Origin: Sphingopyxis sp. RIFCSPHIGHO2_12_FULL_65_19
GTDB taxonomy: Bacteria; Pseudomonadota; Alphaproteobacteria; Sphingomonadales; Sphingomonadaceae
Length of the DNA stretch: 64,000 nt
Assembly: GCF_001830555.1 (NCBI RefSeq)
Contig: NZ_MIAM01000024.1
Coordinates: 84,485-148,484 of the forward strand
Direction of reading: 5' to 3'
Below the pieces are notes generated by a model, which did no database searches, had not been told where the DNA came from, and saw nothing but the letters and a program-made list of their open reading frames with translations. Below are positions 23,489-31,227 of this stretch, piece after piece (positions within the stretch are counted from its first letter, which is position 1; every line of letters starts with the position of its first letter). A program made the position numbers and the translations under genes.

Positions 23489-24766
23489 ATGAAGCGCGAT
23501 CTTGTTCGCGAACTGATCGAGCGCTGGCGCGGCGATTCCGGCTCGACCTATCAAAGCTGGTTCCTGTGGGAGGAACGACTGAAGAATTTTCGGTCGATCA
23601 GAAGAGGAATCTCGCAGGTCGTCGCCGAAATTGAGGCCGGCACCTTCGGAGCGGCATATCGGGGCTCGTCATTGGAGATCATTGTTCATTCAATCGCCGA
23701 GCAACGACAGATTTTCAAAGGTGCGGATCATGCTTTCTTGTGGAAGCCCAAACTCCGAATCCCGGACATCTACGAGAACGCCGACAATCAACGAGCTTTT
23801 GGCAGACTTCTTCACCATTGCTCCTGTTGCGATACCGCCGAGGAGGTCGTCGCCGGGATCCTCGCAATCGACAGACAGAAGATCAAGGGGTTGGGTCCTG
23901 CGGTAGCCAACATTCTCTATTTTCTGCATCCCACCCTTGTGCCTCCGTTCAATACGGCAATCGTAAAGGGCTACAACGCGCTGACGGGTGCGAATGTGAA
24001 GCTTGGCAGCTGGGAGCATTTTCTCGCGATGCGCGCGGGCATTCTGGATCTCAACGATTGCTACCGGGATCTTCTCTCCAACGATTTGGGCGCGATAGGA
24101 GGGCTGCTGTTCGATATCGGATCGGGACGGTTTCCAGCCCCACCGCTCAGCGGTTCGAGCGAAAATGCTCGCGATTGGATGGCCTTGCTGAATGAAACGC
24201 GCTCACAGTCCGACAAGTTCGATAAGGGGCTTGCAAATCAGAAAGAGAGCGACCGGACGCATAGCGAAGTCCAATCCTGGCTTCGGGACCTCGGCCTTGC
24301 ACTTGGATATGACGTCTGGGTAGCGGCAAATGACCGGGGGCGCCTTCATGAGGGTGTACCGCTCGGGTCTCGATGCCTCGATAGCTTGCCGCATGCCATC
24401 GCAACCGCTCAAGGAAGCGATGCCATAAGACTGATCGACATCTTATGGCTCGAGCAATCGACGGCTACGGTCGCGGCGGCATTCGAAGTCGAGCATTCGA
24501 CATCCATTTATTCCGGAATTGTCCGCATGCTTGATCTCGCGCTGAGCAGCGAGAATCTTCATTTGTCGACGCCACTTTTCCTGGTTGCACCCGATGCGCG
24601 AGAAGCCGATGTCCGCGCTCAGCTCCGACGCCCGGCTTTCAGCCGGATCGGTGATCTCGACATTTCCTACCTGCCCTACGCCGAGCTCGAACAGAACAGG
24701 GTCGCCATTGCCCGCTTCGGTACGGGCCTGAAGGCGATCAAGGCGATCTCCCATCCATTGCCGTGA
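23489..24766 (+). CDS. Solitary PD-(D/E)XK nuclease-like protein with HhH segment
   Basis: Protein of 425 residues from the ATG of MKRDLVRELI; an in-frame ATG 24 bases earlier is also possible. The middle has a helix-hairpin-helix-like stretch (KIKGLGPAVANILYFLHPTL). The C-terminal domain reads SEVQSWLRDLGLALGYDVWV, IRLIDILWLEQS and AAAFEVEHSTSIYSGIVRML. The Asp of IDILW and the Glu residues of FEVEH are candidates for a nuclease active site (about residues 316 and 331). Similar C-terminal domains occur in restriction-type proteins. No methylase or partner gene lies beside it. Its codon use and Cys/Trp content differ from neighbouring metal genes, so it may be an acquired defence or repair gene. 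Confidence 0.72.
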   Translation: MKRDLVRELIERWRGDSGSTYQSWFLWEERLKNFRSIRRGISQVVAEIEAGTFGAAYRGSSLEIIVHSIAEQRQIFKGADHAFLWKPKLRIPDIYENADNQRAFGRLLHHCSCCDTAEEVVAGILAIDRQKIKGLGPAVANILYFLHPTLVPPFNTAIVKGYNALTGANVKLGSWEHFLAMRAGILDLNDCYRDLLSNDLGAIGGLLFDIGSGRFPAPPLSGSSENARDWMALLNETRSQSDKFDKGLANQKESDRTHSEVQSWLRDLGLALGYDVWVAANDRGRLHEGVPLGSRCLDSLPHAIATAQGSDAIRLIDILWLEQSTATVAAAFEVEHSTSIYSGIVRMLDLALSSENLHLSTPLFLVAPDAREADVRAQLRRPAFSRIGDLDISYLPYAELEQNRVAIARFGTGLKAIKAISHPLP

Positions 24767-25073
24767 GGCAGCCGACGACGCGTAGGCCTCCGAAAGCAGT
24801 TGGTCTTTGCATCCTCGCGGCGTCACAGGGAAAGCCGGGCATCGAAATCGCGCGCGCTACCGACGTTCAGGATGGGACTAGCCCGTATCTGTTCGTGCCA
24901 TCTTACTGTCCGGCTCATCGTGCCATCAGCAGGGCCGTTCAAGTAACGGCGCCGGTGAGAACAGGGACATATCATGTCCTGCGTTCAGAGGAAGTATTCC
25001 CCCCGGGCGCAAGCGCCCAGGGGGACCGACGACCGTAGGGGAGTCGCCGGGGGACCTCGCAGGACGAGGAACC
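24767..25073. other. Intergenic stretch between nuclease-like gene and TonB receptor gene
   Basis: No gene is recognised here. It holds two strong hairpins near the convergent receptor gene end: CCCCC/GGGGG with inner GGGCG-CAAG-CGCCC at 24999-25024, and CCTCG-CAGGA-CGAGG at 25055-25069. Confidence 0.6.
24999..25024. terminator. Strong GC hairpin between convergent genes
   Basis: Five C (24999-25003) pair with five G (25020-25024) and GGGCGC (25005-25010) with GCGCCC (25013-25018), with one C/A mismatch. No T run follows on either strand, so termination is only suggested by its place between two convergent genes. Confidence 0.4.
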
Positions 25074-27188
25074 TCAGAAAAAGTAGCGCAGCTGCAATCC
25101 GTACTGGCGCGGCTCGCCGTAGATGTAGAGCGGAAGAGTAGGGTTCGAGACACCCGTCGCGTCCGTCCCGATCGTACTATAGCTCACATAGCGCTCGTTG
25201 GTGAGATTTCGGCCATAAAGCGCAATTTCCCACGCTTCGCTCGCCGGCTGCCATGCGACACGCCCATTTATAAGGGTCGTGGCGTTTCCGGAAAAAAGCG
25301 GATTGTTGCTGGGCTTGAAAAAGATGCTGTCGCGCCAGGAGATATCGGTCCGTAATGTCAGCATTCCGCCGCCCAGGGAGGCCTTATATTCTCCGCCGAG
25401 AGTGATGTTCCACTTCGGCGCGTTCGGCAGCCGCTTGCCCTTGAGGCTTGCGCCGACGTCGTCAAAATAGACATCGTAGCGCGCATCGAGATAAGCGATC
25501 GTGGATGTAAGCGTCAGGCGATCGAACGGCCGTGCCATCAGTTCCGCTTCAACGCCCTTGATCGTCGCCTTGCCGGCGTTGGTGGTACTGGCAACGCCAT
25601 TATTATACTCGACCACCTGAAGATTGGTGTAATCATAATAGAAGGCCGAAAAATTAGCTCGAAGCCGGCGATCGAGGAGCGTCGACTTCAGGCCGACTTC
25701 GTAGCTCCAGACATACTCCGGGAGGAAAGGCCGCCCGTCTCCCAGCTGGAATCCACCCGATTTGAACCCGCGGGTTGCCGACGCATAAGCCATGACGTCA
25801 TCGGCAAGGTCGTAATCGATCCCAATTTTCGGAGTCCAGGCGGTCCAGGATGATTTGGGCTGACCGGCATCGACCTGATTTCCGTTCAGCAGGACACGAT
25901 ATCCGAAATCCTTTTTTTCGTATGAGTATCGAAGCCCTCCGGTCAATCGCAGGCGGTCGATGAGTTCGTAGCTTGCTTGTCCGAAGAGCGCGAATGCATT
26001 CGTCGTATTGTTTTCCGGGATCGCGAGCCGACGACCCGGTTCGATGATCCGTATTTCGTCGTTGCCCTTTTCATTCAGATAGAATGCTCCGACGATCCAG
26101 CGCAGCTTGTCCGCATCGTTGTTGAGAAGTTGGAACTCTTGCGTGAAACTGCGGGAACGTTCGTAAAATTCGATATCGCGGAGGAAGAGGTCAGTCGAGT
26201 CAACGTCGAGCGCCTGGACGACCTTGCTCTTGCGCAGCGCCGTAATCGAGCGGAGCGTGACCGGGCCGCCGTCCCAGTTCATGGTCGAGGACACGCCCCA
26301 GGCATCGACATCGTAACGCGGCAGGCGGTCGAGTGCGGCCTCTTTGTCATTGGCCGGGATCGTCGCCCCCGCATCGACGAAGCCTTGCGGATAAAAGGGC
26401 CGAACAGACCGCGCGCCGGTCTCGCGATCACGGCTGGCATCCGCCCGCAACACGATCTCAAGACGGTCGCTCGCGTCAATCGCAAGCGTCAGTCGTCCAG
26501 CGAGATTATCTTCGTTTTGGTATCGCCGTCCCGAGACGACGTCGCGGTAGATGCCGTCGCGCTGGTTGGCAAGCAAGGTGAGGCGGCCTCGGACGCCCGC
26601 TCCAAGCGGTCCAGAAATCGTGCCGCTCAGCGAGCGCTTCTCGTAATTTCCGACGGTGAGTCCCAGCGCGCCAGTCAAATCCTCCGTAGGCATTTTGGAA
26701 ATGATGTTGAGTGTGCCGCCGGCGGAGTTGCGACCGAAGAGAACGCCTTGCGGTCCGCGCAGCACCTCGATGCGTTCGACGTCGAACAAATCCTGATAGC
26801 TTGTGGTCGGGCGCGAGATGTAGACGCCGTCATAATGGACTGTCGTGCTGGGGTCGGTCGCAACGCCGAACGCCGAGGTGCCAATTCCACGAATATTGAT
26901 GATCGCCATGGAATCGTTGGTGATCGACACGCCCGGCACAAAAAATTGGAGGTCTTCGACGTTTGATATGCCCGTTGCCGTAAGCGCCTCGCCGGTCATC
27001 GCTGTCACCGAGACGGGAACGGACTGCAGATTTTCCTCGCGCTTCTCCGCCGTTACGATGATCTCGGCGAGGCCGTCCGACTGGGCTTCCTGAGCCTGCG
27101 CGGGAAACGCGACCGCCACCGCAATCGCCGCCATCGAGCTTCGCTGCATTGCGCGCTTCGTCGACGAATAACAGTATAATTTGTTCAT
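25074..27188 (-). CDS. TonB-dependent receptor
   Basis: Outer-membrane receptor of 704 residues. The signal peptide ends near FPAQAQ (about residue 32); several early Met codons make the exact start uncertain. The TonB-box and plug are typical of the iron-complex/FecA-like group: LAEIIVTAEKREENLQSVPV, IINIRGIGTSAF and IEVLRGPQGVLFGRNSAGGT. The barrel ends RQYGLQLRYFF with a terminal Phe. It is a single-gene unit convergent with the nuclease-like gene. An ECF-type promoter motif lies about 143 bases before its start, linking it to the copper sensor regulon. The substrate is unknown. Confidence 0.94.
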   Translation of the reverse strand: MNKLYCYSSTKRAMQRSSMAAIAVAVAFPAQAQEAQSDGLAEIIVTAEKREENLQSVPVSVTAMTGEALTATGISNVEDLQFFVPGVSITNDSMAIINIRGIGTSAFGVATDPSTTVHYDGVYISRPTTSYQDLFDVERIEVLRGPQGVLFGRNSAGGTLNIISKMPTEDLTGALGLTVGNYEKRSLSGTISGPLGAGVRGRLTLLANQRDGIYRDVVSGRRYQNEDNLAGRLTLAIDASDRLEIVLRADASRDRETGARSVRPFYPQGFVDAGATIPANDKEAALDRLPRYDVDAWGVSSTMNWDGGPVTLRSITALRKSKVVQALDVDSTDLFLRDIEFYERSRSFTQEFQLLNNDADKLRWIVGAFYLNEKGNDEIRIIEPGRRLAIPENNTTNAFALFGQASYELIDRLRLTGGLRYSYEKKDFGYRVLLNGNQVDAGQPKSSWTAWTPKIGIDYDLADDVMAYASATRGFKSGGFQLGDGRPFLPEYVWSYEVGLKSTLLDRRLRANFSAFYYDYTNLQVVEYNNGVASTTNAGKATIKGVEAELMARPFDRLTLTSTIAYLDARYDVYFDDVGASLKGKRLPNAPKWNITLGGEYKASLGGGMLTLRTDISWRDSIFFKPSNNPLFSGNATTLINGRVAWQPASEAWEIALYGRNLTNERYVSYSTIGTDATGVSNPTLPLYIYGEPRQYGLQLRYFF

Positions 27189-27834
27189 TATGCTTCCCCT
27201 GTTTCGAAGAACTGCCCTTTCGCGCAGCCCAAATGAGTTTCGGGGAAGTCGAGGACAAAAACATGCATGCCCGGAAACCGCTGCTTACGGCTTCCGGGTT
27301 CAAGCACCCAACATCCCCTACTGACATTGATTACGCACCAGAACGACTCATCCCTCAAAAATGGTTCGGGCGACGTAAAACCATCGGAATTGGGCTCCCC
27401 GATTTGTTCAGATCGCCAGGATGAAGTTGATCCGGAACGCCCAAAGGCTCCTACCTTCATCCAGAAGCGGCGCTTTTCGCTTCTGCCCCTCGTCGGAGCC
27501 TTGGTCGGCGCCGTGCACGTGACGCAATCGCTCGCTTGACCCTATGGTCAGGTCTTCCCCGTGGAAGCCTATTTGTTCGCTCTGATGCCGGTCCTAGCCG
27601 CGGAGATTCGATGGCGCCTGACCCAGGCACTTCGGACGGCCGTCGCAACTCCGGACGCGGCAGCGGCGAGACACTGCGGCTGCGATCCGCGCTAGCCTTC
27701 AGCTCGATGTCGCAGCCGGAGTTACCATCCCATCGCTTGTAGCCGGGATGCTGGAACCATTTGCGACCGATTGACACCAGTTTGAGGGAGGTGAGACGGG
27801 CCGTCAGCACCATCCGCCCCCAAGACCAGTCGGG
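27189..27834. other. Non-coding or decayed stretch upstream of TonB receptor gene
   Basis: About 646 bases lie between the receptor gene and the merR gene. Short open frames exist on both strands (for example 27457-27813 minus) but they have no signal, domain or ribosome-binding site that supports them. The only assignable element is the ECF-type motif at 27331-27357. Confidence 0.6.
27331..27357 (-). promoter_or_regulatory. Putative ECF sigma promoter before the TonB receptor gene
   Basis: Minus strand TGAGGG (27357-27352), 15 bases, GCGTAA (27336-27331). The last base of the second box differs from the GCGTAT of the other six sites; spacing is identical. Confidence 0.52.
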
Positions 27835-28233
27835 CTAGATCTGCTCGAACGCCGCTATGATCGGGCAGTGGAGCGTGTCGGCGGCAGCGCATTGGCGCGA
27901 CAGGCCCATGAGCGCGCGCCGCGCCACATCGAGTTCGGCGATCGTCTTTTCGATCGCCGCGATGCGCGCGTCGGCCAGTTCGCGCGCTCGCGCGCGATCG
28001 CTCGACGCGTCGAGTTCGAGCAGTTCGGCGATCTCGGTGAGCGTAAATCCCGCTGCCTGTGCCGATTTGATGAAGCGCAGACGGCGCAGAACCGCCTCGT
28101 CGTAACGCCGGACTCGGCCTTCCGACGGGGCGCTGGCCGACTGAGGCGGAACGGGCAACAGGCCGCGGCGTTGGTAATAGCGGATCGTCTCGACATTGAC
28201 GCCGCCCTGCCGGGCAAGCTGGCCGATGGTCAT
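27835..28233 (-). CDS. MerR-family metal regulator (CueR-like)
   Basis: Regulator of 132 residues starting at the ATG of MTIGQLARQG. The winged helix-turn-helix is TIGQLARQGGVNVETIRYYQ, followed by RRGLLPVPP. The C-terminal metal loop has Cys115 and Cys123 (C-x7-C), the spacing of CueR Cys112/Cys120. The Cys at about position 79 found in divalent-metal sensors such as ZntR is absent; Ser residues occupy LDASSDR. That pattern fits monovalent Cu(I)/Ag(I) sensing, by analogy with CueR. It is divergent from the glutaredoxin-MauE gene, across a MerR-type promoter that it probably controls. Confidence 0.9.
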   Translation of the reverse strand: MTIGQLARQGGVNVETIRYYQRRGLLPVPPQSASAPSEGRVRRYDEAVLRRLRFIKSAQAAGFTLTEIAELLELDASSDRARARELADARIAAIEKTIAELDVARRALMGLSRQCAAADTLHCPIIAAFEQI

Positions 28234-28246
28234 GTCACGCAAGGCC

Positions 28247-28278
28247 TTGACTCCGTACTATGGTACGGAGCCTATATA
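28247..28278 (+). promoter_or_regulatory. MerR-type operator/promoter before the glutaredoxin-MauE gene
   Basis: TTGACT (28247-28252) and TATATA (28273-28278) are 20 bases apart. The spacer holds the perfect inverted repeat CTCCGTAC-TATG-GTACGGAG (28251-28270). Over-long spacers with a central dyad are the hallmark of MerR-activated promoters. Confidence 0.85.
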
Positions 28279-28313
28279 GCGGGAAGCGATCGGGAATCAA
28301 GAAAGGCGAATCG

Positions 28314-29135
28314 ATGAATATGCAGGTTCAGCGCGCGAACGAAAGCGCGCCAGCGCACACTGGTGCGGCGGTTTCGGGCAAGCCGCGGGCGACCATCTAT
28401 CGCATGGTGATGGAGCAGCATATCTGCCCCTATGGCCTGAAGGCGCTGCATCTGTTGCGCAGCCGCGGCTATGACGTCGAGGATGTCTGGCTGACGACCC
28501 GCGAGGAAACCGACGCATTCAAGGCGAAACATGGCGTCGCGACGACGCCGCAGACCTTCATCGAAGGCGAGCGGATCGGCGGTCTTGACGATCTGAGGCG
28601 CCATCTCGGTCTGAAAGTCCGCGATCCTAAGGCGCTTACCTATAAGCCCGTCATCGCGCTCTTCTCTATCACCGCGCTGATGGCGCTGGCCGCCAGCCAA
28701 GCGGTGTCGGGCACGCCCTTCACAATCCGTGCCGCCGAATGGTTTATCGGGTTCAGCATGGCGTTGCTTGCCTTCCTCAAGCTCCGCGACATCGAGAGCT
28801 TCTCGAGCATGTTCCTGAACTATGACCTGCTCGCCAAGCGGTGGGTGCCCTACGCCACCATCTATCCGTTCGCCGAGGCGCTCGCGGGCATCCTGATGAT
28901 TTCCGGCGCGCTGAGCTGGATTTCGATCCCGGTCGCGCTCTTCATAGGGAGCATCGGCGCCGTCTCTGTCTTCAAGGCGGTCTATATCGACAAGCGCGAA
29001 CTTAAATGCGCCTGCGTCGGCGGCGACAGCAATGTGCCGCTGGGCTTCATATCGCTGACCGAGAATCTGATGATGATCGCCATGGCGCTGTGGATGCTGC
29101 TCGCGCCCGCTGCCATGACGATGGGCCATAATTAA
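28314..29135 (+). CDS. Glutaredoxin-like domain fused to MauE/DoxX-type membrane domain
   Basis: Protein of 273 residues starting MNMQVQRANE with AAAGG upstream. Residues about 26-95 are a glutaredoxin fold with active site CPYG at 38-41 (one Cys only) and the cis-Pro stretch VATTPQTFIEGERIGG. Residues about 110-270 form four to five membrane helices of the MauE type, with ELKCACVGGDSNVPLG near the C-terminus. MauE-like proteins handle disulfide chemistry across the membrane. The gene is divergent from a CueR-like regulator and leads the cus cluster, suggesting metal-induced thiol repair or metal delivery; the exact role is unknown. Confidence 0.88.
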   Translation: MNMQVQRANESAPAHTGAAVSGKPRATIYRMVMEQHICPYGLKALHLLRSRGYDVEDVWLTTREETDAFKAKHGVATTPQTFIEGERIGGLDDLRRHLGLKVRDPKALTYKPVIALFSITALMALAASQAVSGTPFTIRAAEWFIGFSMALLAFLKLRDIESFSSMFLNYDLLAKRWVPYATIYPFAEALAGILMISGALSWISIPVALFIGSIGAVSVFKAVYIDKRELKCACVGGDSNVPLGFISLTENLMMIAMALWMLLAPAAMTMGHN

Positions 29136-29238
29136 CCGGGCCCGGTGTAACCGTGAGGGGACCGCCGGCGAACAGGTCGGCGGGATCTTCCTCCAGTTTC
29201 GAATTGACGCCAAGTTTGACAAGGATCATGCTTTTACC

Positions 29239-29601
29239 GTGAAACGCTGGCTCACCTTCCTGCTTCTTGTCGGAGCCGTCCTCGGCCTCCTGGCACAGGA
29301 AGCCGCGTTCGCCTCCGCGCCGGCGATCCCGGCAGCCGCAACCACGACTACCGCGGCGATGAGCGACGAATGCGCCGAGATGATGGGAATCGACAAGTCC
29401 CAAGATAGCGCACCCTGCAAGGGCCTGACCCTCGATTGCATCGCCAAGATGGGCTGCGCGCTGCCGCTGGCGGTCGCGGCGCCCGCCGCCTCGCTGGAGG
29501 CGGCCGCCTATCGGCCGGCGCCGGTAGACGCGCGGCCTGCCGTTCGCTTGACGGGCCGAATCGTCGGTCCCGAGCCCGAACCGCCTCTATTCCGCGGCTG
29601 A
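29239..29601 (+). CDS. Small secreted cysteine-containing protein, unknown
   Basis: Protein of 120 residues with a GTG start; the nearby upstream ATG opens a four-codon frame (MLLP) that stops on the GTGA. A signal peptide (MKRWLTFLLLVGAVLGLLAQ, cleaved near FASA) precedes a mature part with four Cys residues (DECAEMMGI, SAPCKGLTLDCIAKMGCALP) and a Pro-rich tail. No known domain is recognised. It lies between glutaredoxin-MauE and the cusCBA pump, so a periplasmic metal or thiol role is a reasonable guess only. Confidence 0.7.
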   Translation: MKRWLTFLLLVGAVLGLLAQEAAFASAPAIPAAATTTTAAMSDECAEMMGIDKSQDSAPCKGLTLDCIAKMGCALPLAVAAPAASLEAAAYRPAPVDARPAVRLTGRIVGPEPEPPLFRG

Positions 29602-29666
29602 AACGCGCGATGCGCGCCGGTCTCCCCGGCGCGTGTCTCCCAGCTTTTCAACCGAGGAATTTCACC

Positions 29667-29933
29667 ATGAAGACGATTTTTGTCGTTGCCGCGCTCGCGG
29701 CCGCAACCCTTGCCGCTCCCGTGTCCGCGCAGGACGCGAGCGGCGGTCATTATGAATGGCAGACCCGCCAGGTGCCGGGACCGAACAAGTCCAATATCAA
29801 CCCGCGCGTTCGCGTGTGGGTCAAAGACGCATCAATGAATATGGCGGCCTGCGACTGCACCATGATGAAGACCGACGCAGCGGGCTGCATGCACGACATG
29901 CCCGGACATCGCATGTCGCCCTCCAAGGGCTGA
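29667..29933 (+). CDS. Small periplasmic Cys/His/Met protein, unknown
   Basis: Protein of 88 residues. A GAGGA ribosome-binding site precedes the ATG. The signal peptide ends at VSAQD (about residue 21). The mature C-terminal half concentrates likely metal ligands: MAACDCTMMK, then GCMHDMPGHRM. No known family is recognised. It directly precedes cusC (64-base gap) and may be a copper/silver-binding helper of the pump, in addition to the CusF-like protein at the end of the operon. Confidence 0.72.
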   Translation: MKTIFVVAALAAATLAAPVSAQDASGGHYEWQTRQVPGPNKSNINPRVRVWVKDASMNMAACDCTMMKTDAAGCMHDMPGHRMSPSKG

Positions 29934-29997
29934 CGGCTTCCGTCCCCCGGCCGACGTGCCGGGGGACATTTCCGCCTGACTCGAAAGAGGGGGACAT

Positions 29998-31227
29998 ATG
30001 CGCATATATCTTGCGGCAGTTTTGCTTATCCCGACGCCCGCGGCGCTACATGCCGAGCCGATGACGCTCGATACGGCGCTCGACCGCGCGGCATCAGAGG
30101 CGCCCGAATTGCAGGGTCGCGAAGCCGGCATCGATGCTGCCCAATCGGCGGCGATCGCCGCCGACCGGCTGCCCGACCCGAAACTCAATATCGTCCTGCA
30201 GGATTTCCCGGTGACCGGGCCCGACGCGGGCCGGTTCAATCGCGACGACTTCACGATGCAGGTCGTCGGCGTCAGCCAGGAGTTCCCGAACCCCGCCAAG
30301 CGCCGCGCGCGCGCAACGCGTGCGCAGGCCGACATCGGAATCGCCCGCGCCGACGAGGCGGTCACCGCGCAGGATATCAGGCTCGCGACCGCGCTTGCCT
30401 GGGTCGACCTTTACTACGCCAAGAAGCGTCTCAAGGAACTCGACCTGCTCGATTCTGGTCTTGAAGACCTTCAAGCGACGGTGACCGCGCGGCTGGCCAG
30501 CGGCGCTGCGCGCCCGGCACAGGCGCTTGAACCCGATCAGCTTCGCGCCGCGATCAATGATCGCCGCAGCGCACTCGCCGCCGAGATTGCCCGCGCCCGC
30601 GCGCAGCTCGCGCGCTTTACCGGCGACGCAGCCGCCGACACGCTGGGAGACTTGCCGCCGCAAATGATCGACGAGCAAGGATTGCGCTCCGGAATCGACG
30701 CCCTGCCAAGGCTGCGCGCGCTCGATGCCCGCGCCCTCGCCGCCGATGCCGAGACCGGTCTCGCCCGCGCAGACAAGCGCCCCGACTGGAGCGTCAACGC
30801 GGCCTATGGGCGGCGCGAGCCCAATTTTGGCGACCTCGTCACGGTTGGCGTCACCGTAGATCTGCCCTTCTTCTCGAAAAGGCGGCAGGATCCCAAGATC
30901 GCCGCGCGCGCCAGCGAGGCGACGCGCGCCCGGCTCGACCGTGAGGCCGCCAAGCGCGACATCGCGGCGGGGCTCGACGCCGATCTCGCCGATCACCGCA
31001 TGCATCATGAACAACTCGCCAATGCGCGCACGCGGCTCGTGCCGCTCGCGAAGAAGCGCGCCGAGCTCGATCTCGCCAGCTACGCCGCCGGAAAGCTCGA
31101 TCTCGGGACCGCACTCCTGTCGACACTCGCGCTCGCCGAGGCCGAAGTCGATGCGCTCGCTCGCGAAGCCGAGGTCGCGCGCGACGCGATCCGGATCAAC
31201 ACTATTTATGGGGAGGCAGGTCGATGA
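29998..31227 (+). CDS. cusC: CusC-like outer-membrane efflux protein (TolC family)
   Basis: Outer-membrane channel of 409 residues with a signal peptide (ends ALHAE) and two repeated coiled-coil halves rich in Ala/Arg/Asp, typical of TolC family efflux proteins. Conserved stretches include LTLDTALDRA-like start (MTLDTALDRAASEAPELQG) and FPNPAKRRARATRAQADI. AGAGGGGG precedes the ATG. Its stop overlaps the start of the next gene (ATGA). It completes a Cu/Ag RND pump with the following two genes and is assigned to the cus type because of its partners. Confidence 0.9.
   Translation: MRIYLAAVLLIPTPAALHAEPMTLDTALDRAASEAPELQGREAGIDAAQSAAIAADRLPDPKLNIVLQDFPVTGPDAGRFNRDDFTMQVVGVSQEFPNPAKRRARATRAQADIGIARADEAVTAQDIRLATALAWVDLYYAKKRLKELDLLDSGLEDLQATVTARLASGAARPAQALEPDQLRAAINDRRSALAAEIARARAQLARFTGDAAADTLGDLPPQMIDEQGLRSGIDALPRLRALDARALAADAETGLARADKRPDWSVNAAYGRREPNFGDLVTVGVTVDLPFFSKRRQDPKIAARASEATRARLDREAAKRDIAAGLDADLADHRMHHEQLANARTRLVPLAKKRAELDLASYAAGKLDLGTALLSTLALAEAEVDALAREAEVARDAIRINTIYGEAGR

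Noticed and set aside
27457..27813. 118-codon minus-strand frame downstream of merR
   Set aside because: Arg/Ser/Pro-rich composition typical of a shadow frame in GC-rich DNA; no ribosome-binding site or recognisable motif.
29136..29238. ECF-type motif upstream of the cus operon (TGAGGG near 29155)
   Set aside because: TGAGGG is present, but the sequence 15 bases downstream is not GCGTA-like.
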